A DNA stretch of 64,000 nt from Beroe forskalii (taxonomy: Eukaryota; Ctenophora; Nuda; Beroida; Beroidae). Position numbers and translations under genes: made by a program. The stretch is taken from NCBI GenBank assembly GCA_011033025.1, contig WFMF01000039.1:744001-808000 (forward strand), given 5' to 3'. The notes under the pieces were generated by a model. It saw nothing but the letters and a program-made list of their open reading frames with translations. It was not told the origin of the DNA and made no database searches. Shown in pieces: positions 1 to 9,199 of this stretch (position 1 is the stretch's first letter; the number at the start of each line of letters is the position of its first letter).

Positions 1-469
1 GTAGTGTGGCGCGTACGCAGCATTGTGCGATGAGGCGATAAAAATAAAATTGCGCGAACTGGCGATAAGCTTGCGCGCACAGTCTAATTGTACTGCGCGC
101 GAAGTTTTCTTAATAAAATACTACTGATTCAAACCACTGATATCCTGAATGAAAGTATTTGGCGTTTAGACATTTTAAATATCGCCATTTCTTCCTCAGG
201 CGAAACCAAGGTTCATCGTTGGTGATAATGATATCAACTATCCGGTTGTGGAGCAAGTAAGAGACTAAATTTATTAAAATATACTTCAGAAATTTGATGG
301 AAAGAATTCCAAATTCATTGCTTCTTTGATTTTTCAACTAATTTTCTTAACTTCTTTTCTTAATAGTTCTTTTGAATCGTTATCGCCACCCCTCTAAGTT
401 GGTTAATTCCATTTCATCAGCCCCTAATAATTCCAGTCAAACATCAACAACCGAAGAATATACTACATT
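1..469. other. Non-coding flank, probably intron of the LPP gene
   Basis: No exon is supported here. The first 110 bases carry several GCGCG-containing words resembling the minisatellites at 3.3 and 9.2 kb; the rest is AT-rich. Because an LPP exon with an upstream acceptor follows at 799, this is most simply intron sequence of that gene. Confidence 0.5.
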
Positions 470-798
470 CTCTCATGAAAATGACCTCTTTCCTTAGACC
501 CTGACCACTTTCTCTCATGGCCCCCTCAGACCCTGACCTAGATGGAAAGAATTCCAAATTCACCTCTTCCTCATCAAGTACAGAAAATACCACTTTAGCA
601 CTATCTCTCATGACCCCTTTCCTCAGAGTCAGACCCTTACAGCTCATGACCTCCCACCTCAGACCCTTACCACTTTCTCTTATAACCCCTTCCGACCCTA
701 ACTGCTCTCTTTCCTCAGACCTTAACTACACTCTATTTCCTCAGACTTTAGGCTTAGCACTTTCTCTCACAACCTCTTTCCTCAAACCCTGACTGCAG
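470..798 (+). repeat. Decayed tandem repeat of acceptor-like pyrimidine tracts
   Basis: About eight degenerate units of 36-40 bases share the words CTCTCATGACC, CTTTCCTCAGACC and CTGACCACTTT. Each unit contains a pyrimidine tract ending in CAG, as the real acceptor at 797-798 does. The array runs directly into the first visible exon, so it looks like an old amplification of the intron's 3' end. Open frames across it are by-products of the repeat. Confidence 0.6.
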
Positions 799-923
799 GG
801 GCAGCTGCAGGCCTCATGTTCATCTACCCCTTCGTAGCGCTGATAATCCACTGTGCCGTCAAGTCCCGGATTTGGGGCGTCAGCTTCTGCGATAAGAGGG
901 TCCTGATCTACTGGTGGGATAAG
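799..923 (+). CDS. Lipid phosphate phosphatase (PAP2/LPP), visible exon 1
   Basis: This internal exon encodes a hydrophobic stretch (LMFIYPFVALIIHCAV) followed by polar residues with CDKRVLIYWWDK, which fits an N-terminal membrane segment of a lipid phosphate phosphatase. These integral membrane enzymes remove phosphate from lipids such as phosphatidate and lysophosphatidate. The acceptor is TGACTGCAG and the donor AAG|GTATTT. The first two bases finish a codon begun upstream and the exon ends in phase 0, matching the next exon. Upstream exons, holding the start codon and about 60-70 residues judging from the usual 280-310 residue length of the family, lie outside the window. An alternative acceptor at 809-810 would shorten the exon. 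Identity rests mainly on motifs in the following exons. Confidence 0.75.
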
Positions 924-1205
924 GTATTTCTCTCTTTACTGATGAATTGATATCCCTTTACTGAGTGCCCATTTTTATGAATTATTGTTAATTTTATTCG
1001 TGAGTTGAGATACCAAACTTTAATGATACATTATTTTTAGTTATAATTTTGCGATGAAATACCAAGCTATAACTTAATAACTATATATAATCATTTATGA
1101 AATTAATTGCATCCTTTAAATTACAGACGATTGATCACTTTTTTTCATCGGCAATTTTCAGAAAAAAATTCGTATTGTATTTTTTGCCGTACTTTTAAAA
1201 ACCTA

Positions 1206-1403
1206 CCTTAGGAGGTGTATTTATGGAGGTTGTAATTTGGGGATTTTTCGGAAAAATCTCCATTTTTTCACCCACCATGACACTTCAAAATGACGTCATT
1301 ATCATATGTTAACTAGAGTAATGACTTGATAAAGATCCCCAAATTGCACCCTACAAACTTGTAAACACCAAAATTTTGTTCCACATAAATACACCTCCTT
1401 AGG
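1206..1403. mobile_element. Foldback MITE, TA-flanked (Tc1/mariner-like)
   Basis: The ends CCTTAGGAGGTGTATTTATG and its near-perfect inverse (CATAAATACACCTCCTTAGG) face each other, and a second inverted stretch (AATTTGGGGAT against ATCCCCAAATT) lies further in. Both ends are bordered by TA (1204-1205 and 1404-1405), the usual Tc1/mariner target duplication. It has no coding capacity. Its centre holds a minus-oriented copy of the CRE palindrome family seen from 21 to 58 kb. Confidence 0.65.
1290..1330 (-). repeat. CRE-palindrome core copy inside an LPP-intron MITE
   Basis: The reverse strand reads GTCATTACTC, then an 11-base-class spacer, then ATGATAATGACGTCAT. This is the same order and nearly the same spacing as the family at 21-58 kb. 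It shows that the family occurs outside the second gene and can reside in a TA-flanked foldback element. Confidence 0.55.
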
Positions 1404-1423
1404 TATTTTACAACCCCCCGCAG

Positions 1424-1550
1424 ACGTGGTGCGGCGTGTTCGTCTGCTTCATCTTCGTGCTCTACTCGGAGTTCCTCAAGAGGTGGGTGGGCCGACTCCG
1501 ACCCAACTTCATGGACATGTGCAGTCCGGAGTACTCCACTCCCGAGAAGG
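1424..1550 (+). CDS. Lipid phosphate phosphatase, visible exon 2 (motif C1)
   Basis: The exon encodes a membrane segment (TWCGVFVCFIFVLYSEFL) followed by KRWVGRLRP, an exact match to the PAP2 motif C1, K-x6-RP, which binds the substrate phosphate. The residues after it, NFMDMCSPE, resemble the RPHFLxxCxP stretch of animal LPPs. The acceptor CCCCCGCAG and donor GGTGAGT are strong. The exon starts in phase 0 after the previous exon and leaves one base, which the next exon completes. Confidence 0.9.
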
Positions 1551-1748
1551 GTGAGTCGTGAAACACAAGGAAATATTTCGTAGAAGCGATGGTAAAGCGA
1601 ATACTTGGGAGTGATTGATTTAATTGCTTGATAAATAAAGTAATAAATTTGAGTTCCCCTCAGTAAATCTAATTTGAATCCCCTCATAAAATCTAATTCC
1701 AGTTCCCCTCAATAACTCTAATGCTAGTCTAATGAATGTTCCCCTCAG

Positions 1749-1936
1749 TTTCAGGTAACATCGTCACCTCCTACACGTGTCCTGCGGACCCCTCGGGCGA
1801 GTCAGTGCGGTCCTTCCCCTCCGGCCACGCGCTCTTCTCCATCCTTCTTTTCTGTGCGTTGGGGAATCTGTTCGAGGGTCACAGAGCCAGGGATAGGGTC
1901 AATGATACCACCTGGGCCTCCAGAGTCATGTTCCAG
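1749..1936 (+). CDS. Lipid phosphate phosphatase, visible exon 3 (motif C2)
   Basis: It encodes a luminal or extracellular loop (SYTCPADPSGESV) and then VRSFPSGHALFSILLF. The PSGH core is PAP2 motif C2, whose histidine takes part in catalysis, and it leads into the next membrane helix (ALFSILLFCALGNLF). A polar segment EGHRARDRVNDTTW follows. The acceptor is CCCCTCAG and the donor CAG|GTGAGT. The first two bases complete the valine codon split with the previous exon. The last nine bases, ATGTTCCAG, recur exactly at the end of the following intron, which may confuse junction mapping. Confidence 0.92.
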
Positions 1937-2327
1937 GTGAGTGGGGCTGTCGCAAGTGTGGACAGATCGGTCAATTGACGGAGGGCTCGATGAAAGCAAG
2001 CATTCTTACCGTATGCGAGTCTAATTTCTATAAATTCTGACGAAAGTACACTTAGAGCAAAATTGTGCATCATCATCGAGCCCTCTGCATCGATCTGCAA
2101 ACATCTTGATCTACCCTTCAATATGTTATTTTTAGATCAAAGTCAATGATTTGCACGTCTTGAAAGCCACACTAACTCATGAAATTAAAAACCTCTGAAA
2201 TTTGGCATTTTGAATTTGATGAAAATCTTGCGTGGCACTTTGTTGTTGTTTTTTACTGTATGCTTGGTATTTTTGTCTTTATCGGTATGACCAAACGATT
2301 AACCAACTCACATGTGCAATGTTCCAG

Positions 2328-2576
2328 GCAGTGCTCTCAGTGATAGTAGGACCAGCTATCGCCCTGACCCGTTACACCGAACACTACCACCACGCTACCG
2401 ACGTGCTCGTGGGAATCATATCCGGGTATATCGCATTCTTCTTCCTCCTCTACATGGAGAAGGTGTTTATAAAGGAGCCCTCCTCCACTCTTAAGGAGGA
2501 GTGTGTTAAGACTCAAGGGGAGGTTCAGGAGTTTTGTGAAGTGACGGGACAGGAGGACAATGCCAGCTCCAGTTGA
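2328..2576 (+). CDS. Lipid phosphate phosphatase, terminal exon copy A (motif C3)
   Basis: This last exon encodes AVLSVIVGPAIALTRYTEHY followed by HHATD, so TR-x5-H-x3-D fills the PAP2 motif C3. The usual serine of SR is a threonine here; the catalytic histidine and aspartate are kept. A final membrane helix (VGIISGYIAFFFLLYM) and an acidic cytoplasmic tail ending NASSS precede the TGA stop at 2574-2576. The acceptor is AATGTTCCAG, and the exon joins exon 3 in phase 0. An alternative copy of the whole exon lies at 8239-8487. Confidence 0.92.
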   Translation, partial: AVLSVIVGPAIALTRYTEHYHHATDVLVGIISGYIAFFFLLYMEKVFIKEPSSTLKEECVKTQGEVQEFCEVTGQEDNASSS

Positions 2577-2605
2577 GCGCATTATCATTTCTTCACAGGC
2601 ACCTG

Positions 2606-2742
2606 CATCGTTTCGCGTTGAGCGAATGAACTGATCAAATGAAAGACACACACAATCGCTTGCGCTTGCTTTTTTGCGCGGACATCAGTGTATTGTGCGC
2701 GTTTTTCATTTGATCAGTCAATTTGATCGACGCAAAACGATG
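2606..2742. repeat. Inverted repeat in the 3' flank, copy A
   Basis: Arms of about 37 bases (2606-2642 against 2706-2742) share CATCGTTTcGCG and ACTGATCAAATGA and its inverse, around a loop of about 63 bases. It lies 30 bases past the stop codon, hence within the probable 3' UTR. It may be a short foldback element or an RNA hairpin. Copy B has the same structure at 8517-8655. Confidence 0.7.
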
Positions 2743-2966
2743 AAACCACCTTATTCATTTCTTCACAATCACTCACAGTCACAGCATCAGATCATATTCA
2801 CACCATTTCATTCATCAAGATGCTGAAGAGCGAAGACAATTAAAAGGAGTTAAAACACATAAGCCTTCAGCGACCAAATTCTTCACATGGTCATGCTCAG
2901 TACGACAAGTTATAGTGTCAAGTATCCATTTTGTATCTTTTTACTTTTGGTTTTAGATTAATGATT

Positions 2967-2972
2967 AATAAA
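2967..2972 (+). promoter_or_regulatory. Candidate poly(A) signal, copy A
   Basis: AATAAA lies about 390 bases after the stop codon, with T-rich sequence downstream. It is conserved at 8876-8881 in the duplicate. Confidence 0.55.
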
Positions 2973-3300
2973 GCAAATCGATTTTGTTCATGATTGACTC
3001 ATTGACAATTGGGGCTCATTGAAGTTCATTAATTGTAAATATTTTGTATCTGGGGTTTACTTGACGTTTTCGTTGACCATTAAAAGTTCAAATTGTACTT
3101 GTTGTGAACAAAATATTTTAATGGACGTGCGCCATATAACATACCATTGACTTGAAATGCGAAATGCCGAAATATGTGGCGACATTCGACAAAAATGAGT
3201 ATGACATGATTTAGTTTTACGAAAGTTTCTGACGATAACATTCTCGTATCAGTTATATTTTAACCTCTTGCAGTTGCAGAGAAATAAATGAATTTAAACC

Positions 3301-4075
3301 TACGCCGCGTAGTTCTTCGTGCGCGCAGCGTAGTTGTACGGGCGCGCGGCGTAGTTCTACTCGCGCGCAGCGTAGTTCTACTCGCGCGCAGCGTAGTTCT
3401 ACTCGCGCGCAGCGTAGTTGTACGCGCGCGCGGCGTAGTTCTACTCGCGCGCAGCGTAGTTGTACGCGCGCGCGGCGTAGTTCTACTCGCGCGCAGCGTA
3501 GTTGTACGCACGCGCGGCGTAGTTCCACTCGCGCGCAGCGTAGTTCTACGCGCGCGCAGCGTAGTTCTACGCGCGCGCAGCGTAGTTCTACGCGCGCGCA
3601 GCGTAGTTCTACGCGCGCGCAGCGTAGTTCTACGCGCGCGCAGCGTAGTTCTACGCGGGCGCAGCGTAGTTCTACGCGGGCGCAGCGTAGTTCTACGCGG
3701 GCGCAGCGTAGTTCTACGCGCGCGCAGCGTAGTTCTACGCGCGCGCAGCGTAGTTCTACGCGCGCGCAGCGTAGTCCTACGCGCGCGCAGCGTAGTTCTA
3801 CGCGCGCGCAGCGTAGTCCTACGCGCGCGCAGCGTAGTTCTACAGGCGCAGCGTAGTTCTACGCGCGCGCAGCGTAGTTCTACGCGCGCTTCGTAGTTCT
3901 ACGCGCGCGCAGCGTAGTTCCCACGCGCGCAGCGTAGTTCTAGGCGCGCGCAGCGTAGTTCTAGGCGCGCGCAGCGTAGTTCTACGCGCGCGCAGCGTAG
4001 TTCTAGGCGCGCGCAGCGTAGTTCTACGCGCGCGCAGCGTAGTTCTACGCGCGCGCAGCTGCAGCGTAGTCCACA
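3301..4075. repeat. 21-bp GC-rich minisatellite, array A
   Basis: About 36 units of roughly 21 bases follow the pattern GCGTAGTTCTACGCGCGCGCA. Each unit contains a 6-bp stem (GCGTAG-TT-CTACGC) followed by alternating GC. Since the unit is divisible by three, long open frames such as (RSVVLRA)n appear on both strands; they have no protein-like features and should not be called genes. Confidence 0.95.
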
Positions 4076-4150
4076 GTGGCTGCGTAGTAACAAACTATCG
4101 CGCGATCACGAATTTCGCGCGCTCCGAAAAAGAATTTGCAAACATTCGGC

Positions 4151-4218
4151 GCAAAATTTGCCAATTGTGACACTGCGCGGCGCTTGTGCCGCGCAGTGTC
4201 ACAATTGGCAAATTTTGC
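4151..4218. repeat. Perfect 31-bp palindrome with 6-base loop
   Basis: The arms 4151-4181 and 4188-4218 are exact reverse complements around the loop GCTTGT. The arm begins GCAAAATTTGCCAATTGTGA and ends in a GC-rich CACTGCGCGGC. It sits just beyond minisatellite array A. The perfect pairing implies a recent or actively kept structure. Confidence 0.95.
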
Positions 4219-4254
4219 ATTTGTCTGAATTCCGCAGCGTAATTCCGGTTTTTA

Positions 4255-4600
4255 ATCATTCATAAGGATCCGGAATTTGTATTGTTTACCTTTATATTCC
4301 CAAAGGCTAGAAGTAGAAACCTCGAGTTTATTTATAAGGACCCAGAATGTTAACTTTTGTATTCATATTGGCTAAGGCGACGCGATATTCTCGGTTTATA
4401 AATATAAGGACGCTAGTAGAAGTGGAATTTTCAATTTTATTCATCATTCACAATGCAAAGGTAAAATCCTCGAGTCCGTTGATAAGGACCCGGAATATTA
4501 TTATTACCTTGAAGTTTAAAATCGCAAAGGCAAGATCCTCGAGTAAGTTCACAACGACCCGGAATGTTTACAACAACCCGGAATGCTTTTAAAAATGGTC
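4255..4600. repeat. Degenerate tandem repeat, unit about 95-110 bp
   Basis: Four to five units share CAAAGGxxAxxATCCTCGAGT and ATAAGGACCCGGAAT. Identity among units is moderate, so the array is old. No coding content is seen. Confidence 0.6.
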
Positions 4601-6380
4601 ACGGTTAGGGCCTGGGTTTTCATGAGGGCCAGGGTACTCTGTAGCTGTGTAAGATTTGCATTCACTGATCGTAAAATCCACAATAATAATCAGTGCGTTT
4701 ATAGGTACCTACCTATTGATTCATTAGTTTAATGGTTTATGATTGCCCTAACCAGGACCTTGGTTTATGAGCATGATTTTAAATGAGCAATTATAGCGTT
4801 GATCGGTATCAATCTAATCATCAGCATCATGAATATCTTGAACGATGAATTCAAATTCAACTGCAGTGTCCGCGTGCCGCCTTTTTCATTTTCCACTTTG
4901 CAAATACAAAACACATCCCGCTACAAATAACTCCCGCACTTTATAATTGTACAAAAGCTTGAGCTTCATCGTTGATCGTATCACTATCAGATCTCAATCT
5001 CATGATGTACCGAGCTACGTAATAATAATATTTTACCAATTATAATATGCCTGCACTGAATGTTTGGAATTTGTCACTTGGATACACCCATTTCCCTTGA
5101 AAAGAAATGAGACAATTCCTACTTCTTAATTTCATAAATATTTTGTGGTTCCGGTTGTCTGGGGTGAGGAAACTCCTAGCTCCAGCTATATCATGACTTC
5201 AAAGCCATGAGCTCTTGCTGCGCTGTTTGAATTTAGATGTTAGATCATCATCCAATTCTGACATTCTAAAGTTGTTTATTATTATTAATACTTCCCAGTT
5301 CCCCAGTACTAAAGTAGGAACAGCTATTTTATGATATCTGATGCTCATAATATGCTTTGAGTGCAGTGCTCCATCGATTTAAAAGCTTAAATCCTGACAC
5401 ATACGATCGCGCGGAAAATCATCGCGCAAATAACGGACGTACAATTTTTCGTGCGATCATTTCGTGTTTTAGTACCTAATTCCTAAAAACTCATCCATTA
5501 ACTATAATTCATCAAGATTTCTCACAAAGACAACACCTACCTGTGATATGTTTTATGTCTAACCCCGTTGTTCCTGTACAGAATATCTGCGGTAGATCTG
5601 CAGTGGATCTGCGGTTATTAAAATGTGCTGTGAATCTGCAGTCCGATGTTCCGTAAATCTGCGGTCATTAAAGTCTGCAGTGCAGATCGACCAGATCGAC
5701 CGCAGATCTAGGGAATATTATCTGCTGTAGAAATCAACAACAGATCGAGTGCGATTCTGCGCTGCTCCAATTAAGTGGAGTAGTCACGTGCCCTACAGTA
5801 AAACTCATTGGGCTTCCTGAATGTTAATTAGGAAAATGGGCCAGTTCGTAACGATTAATCAGTGAACGCTAGTTCTTTCCAATTCGAACGAAATTTCTAG
5901 GACAATTATAAGCAAAAGATATGCCATACATCATTTCAGAATCAAATTACCCGAATGAATTGACATATCTATGCTATCAAAGCAGGTGATATTTTTGATA
6001 ACTACATAATATTTTGATAACTGGGACCCTCAATACCTATTTAAAATGCGACGGAAAATGATTCTTCAAACGATCCAGAAACTGTTAATGCTAGGTTCCC
6101 AATCAAGTAACATTATCCTGGTTAGCTAAGCCAAATTAACCCATCGGAGCGTGAAATTGCAGTACTTTCACTACTCAATAGTACTGGGATAACTGAATTA
6201 TGCCAAATTAGTAAAAACAATGTGGTTGTTTTTAGCACTTTTACATTGTTATTATTGCTGTAGATCTATAGGCAATTGTTTGTTAGTACCTAATCTACGT
6301 ACACATGCGATTATGTATTCCATGTAATCAAAACATGCTTCATTTGCCAATGTTCATTTGATATCAGAGAGTTGTTTTGA
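4601..6380. other. Non-coding AT-rich stretch
   Basis: No exon, RNA gene or transposon is supported. At 5577-5760 the words AGATCTGCGGT and ACCGCAGATCT recur in both orientations, giving a loose inverted-repeat patch of about 180 bases. Confidence 0.5.
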
Positions 6381-7390
6381 CCTCCATGATGTTTCCTACA
6401 TTTTCCACTTACCACTCTGATAGCAGACGCAAGTTTACTTACTATCTACTCTAATTTCTGAACTCTGCTGACTTACCAATCCAATTTCAGTCCACTAACA
6501 CGCTTATCTTACCTGCAGTCTGATCTCAATCCACTTATCACTCTGCTTTCTCAATCCACTTATAATATACCATTCTGTTCCCAGTTCACGTATCACTCTG
6601 ATACAAGTCCATTTGACAATGACGTCTGTCCTGAGTCCACTTTCCACTCTGATCCCAGTCTGCTTTACGACTCTGAACCCAATCGAATGTCCATTTACCA
6701 CTCTGATGCAGGTCCATTGCCACCCTGGTCTCAGTAGTAGTACTGAGTTCAATTTCCACTCTAATTCCCGTCAATAAACCACTTCTATCCCAGTCTATTT
6801 GCCAACCTGATTCATGATTTTAGTCAGGAGTCCACTTTCCCTCTATTTCCCGTATACTAACCACTTAAATTATCCCAGTCCATTCGTCACTTTGAGAACA
6901 CAGTCTTGACTCCTGATTCCACTTTGCAATCTGATTCCAGAACACGTACCACTATAATCTCAGTCAATTGCCACTCTAATATCAGTCCTGACTCCTGAGT
7001 CCACTTTCTACTCCGATTCCTGTTTACTAACCACTTTTATCCCAGTCCTCCCCGTCCATTTTTTTACTCTGATCCCAGTCTGCTTAAAACTCTGAACCCA
7101 GTCAAATGTCCATTTACCACTCTGAGTCTCAATATGTATGGCAGTTACCACTTTGATTCCATTCTACTTACCTGCTTACCTCTGATCGCAGTCTGCTTAC
7201 CACTCTGAACTCCAGTCCAATGGCCATTTACCACTCTGATGCCAATCCACTTAGCACTCTGATCCCAGCTCAATCTTTCTATGCCCATTTTCAACTATAG
7301 ATCTAACCATGTTATCCCCAGTCCATTTGCCACTAGGCACCCTGATTCCATTCAATTAGTACCATTCTGATCTCTCTCCACTATATGTCC
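6381..7390. repeat. Decayed minisatellite, unit about 22 bp
   Basis: Degenerate units of the form CCATTTACCACTCTGATCCC followed by AGT recur for about 1 kb. Units vary in length and many are mutated. At 7489-7525 a separate 13-base word, CTGATAAAGTTTT, occurs three times in tandem. Confidence 0.65.
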
Positions 7391-7734
7391 AATGAATGAT
7401 ACATCCATTGAAATACTGCAAGAAACACGGCGTTTCACTTGTTACAATTAAAGATGTTTGTCACCACACTACTCGTACTCTTATTTCTGATAAAGTTTTC
7501 TGATAAAGTTTTCTGATAAAGTCTCTATATTCTACGCACCTATTTTGATCTATTGCTACCTACTGTTTATCAAATCGAAATCCAAATAAAATTGCTGATA
7601 GAAAGTTTGCAAGGGTTTCACTTCTATGCAGGGCGTGTCAATATGGATGTAAGCCACTTACACTCAATCTGCTGTTATACAGGAACATCGGACAAAATAT
7701 TCCCCCGATCTGCAGTAGAACCCGCTTTTTTAAA

Positions 7735-8020
7735 AATTTCAGCAGAACCCTCTCCGAACTTTGGGCAAGGGGGGTTTTTAAAAAAGGGGAGAAATTTATT
7801 CTGGTAAGGGGGGGGGGGGGGGGTTTTTTTTTTTTTTTTTTTAAACAACGGCGTAAGAAAGGGGAAAACTTTTTTTGGGGAAAGGAAAGCGGGGGAAAAA
7901 TTTTGCCCCCTTTTCTCCTGTTTTTTCATGGTTTTTTTTTTGTTATATTTTTTGGGTTTTTTTTTGAAAAGGGCCCCTTTATGGGGGTTTTTGGGAAAAA
8001 AAAGCTTTCCTTTTTTGCAA
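7735..8020. other. Homopolymer-rich, possibly unreliable sequence
   Basis: The stretch is dominated by homopolymer runs, including 16 G (7808-7823) followed by 19 T (7824-7842), and many runs of 4-10 identical bases. This differs from everything around it and stops where duplicate copy B begins. It may be a low-quality consensus or a gap-filled join rather than true genome. Confidence 0.6.
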
Positions 8021-8238
8021 CGATGCAAGTGCGCCGTTTACTACGTAAATTTCTAATCTCAATTTAGTACAGCAAAATTGTGCGTCTTTATCGAACCCTC
8101 CTTCAAACGAGCGATCTGCGAACATCTACGTTTCAAATAAAATTCAATGATTTGCACTTGAAACCCACCCCAAATCATGATATTGACGTTTCAGTTTGAC
8201 CATACTTTGATGTACCAACTCACATTTCTACGCCTCAG

Positions 8239-8487
8239 GCAGTGCTCTCAGTGATAGTAGGACCTGCTATCGCCCTAACCCGCTACACTGAACACTACCA
8301 CCACGCTACCGACGTGCTCGTGGGAATCATATCCGGGTATATCGCGTTCTTCTTCCTCCTCTACATGGAGAAGGTGTTTATAAAGGAGCCCTCATCCATT
8401 CTCAAGGAGGAGTGTGTCAAAACACAAGGGGAGGTTCAGGAGTTTTGTGAGGTGACGGGACAGGAAGACAATGCCAGCTCCAGTTGA
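8239..8487 (+). CDS. Lipid phosphate phosphatase, terminal exon copy B
   Basis: This is a second, full-length copy of the terminal LPP exon with its own acceptor (TTTCTACGCCTCAG), intact C3 motif (TR-x5-H-x3-D), final helix, tail and TGA stop (8485-8487). By my alignment it differs from copy A at 13 positions: 12 are silent and one changes a tail threonine to isoleucine. Such a pattern means selection has acted on the protein since the two sequences separated. It could serve as an alternative last exon of the same gene, be the end of an independent gene copy, or be an unmerged second haplotype. No copies of exons 1-3 lie before it. Confidence 0.75.
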   Translation, partial: AVLSVIVGPAIALTRYTEHYHHATDVLVGIISGYIAFFFLLYMEKVFIKEPSSILKEECVKTQGEVQEFCEVTGQEDNASSS

Positions 8488-8516
8488 GCGCATTATCATT
8501 TCTTCACAGGCACCTG

Positions 8517-8655
8517 CATCGTTTCGCGTCGATCGAATGTGAACTGATCAAATGAAAGACACACACAATCGCTTGCGCTTGCTTTTTTGCGCGGACATCA
8601 GTGTATTGTGCGCGTTTTTCATTTGATCAGTCAATTTGATCGACGCAAAACGATG
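8517..8655. repeat. Inverted repeat in the 3' flank, copy B
   Basis: It has the same arms as 2606-2742. Here the left arm (CATCGTTTCGCGTCGATCGA...) pairs slightly better with the right arm than in copy A. Confidence 0.7.
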
Positions 8656-8875
8656 AAACCACCTTATATTCATTTATTCACAATTACTCACAGCATCAGA
8701 TCATATTCACACCATTTCATTCATCAAGATGCTGAAGAGCGAAGACAATTAAAAGGAGTTAAAACACATAAGCCTTCAGCGACCAAATTCTTCACATGGT
8801 CATGCTCAGTACGACAAGTTATAGTGTCAAGTATCCATTTTGTATCTTTTTACTTTTGGTTTTAGATTAATGATT

Positions 8876-8881
8876 AATAAA
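8876..8881 (+). promoter_or_regulatory. Candidate poly(A) signal, copy B
   Basis: AATAAA lies about 390 bases after the copy B stop codon, in the same context as copy A. Confidence 0.5.
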
Positions 8882-9199
8882 GCAAATCGATTTTGTTCAT
8901 GATTGACTCATTGACAATTGGGGCTCATTGAAGTTCATTAATTGTAAATATTTTGTATCTGGGGTTTACTTGACGTTTTCGTTGACCATTAAAAGTTCAA
9001 ATTGTACTTGTTGTGAACAAAATATTTTAATGGACGTGCGCCATATAACATACCATTGACTTGAAATGCGAAATATGTGGCGACAAAAATGAGTATGACA
9101 TGATTTAGTTTTACGAAAGTTTCCGACGATAACATTCTCGTATCAGTTATATTTTAACCTCTTGTAGTTGCGGAGAAATGAATGAATTAAAACCTACAC

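Larger units (their letters stand above)
2010..3310. repeat. Segmental duplication, copy A (terminal exon and 3' flank)
   Basis: This stretch is repeated in the same orientation at about 8040-9200. The intron part is clearly diverged. The exon differs at 13 of 249 bases, and the 3' flank is almost identical apart from a few short indels. Both copies run straight into the same kind of 21-bp minisatellite, so the duplicated unit probably extended into that array. Confidence 0.9.

Noticed and set aside
3253-4093. Long open frames with heptad repeats (RSVVLRA-type) on both strands
   Set aside because: The 21-bp unit is divisible by three and free of stops in several frames; both strands are open at once, so this is a property of the repeat.
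7675-8028. 117-codon lysine/proline-rich frame
   Set aside because: Produced by homopolymer runs in the doubtful stretch.
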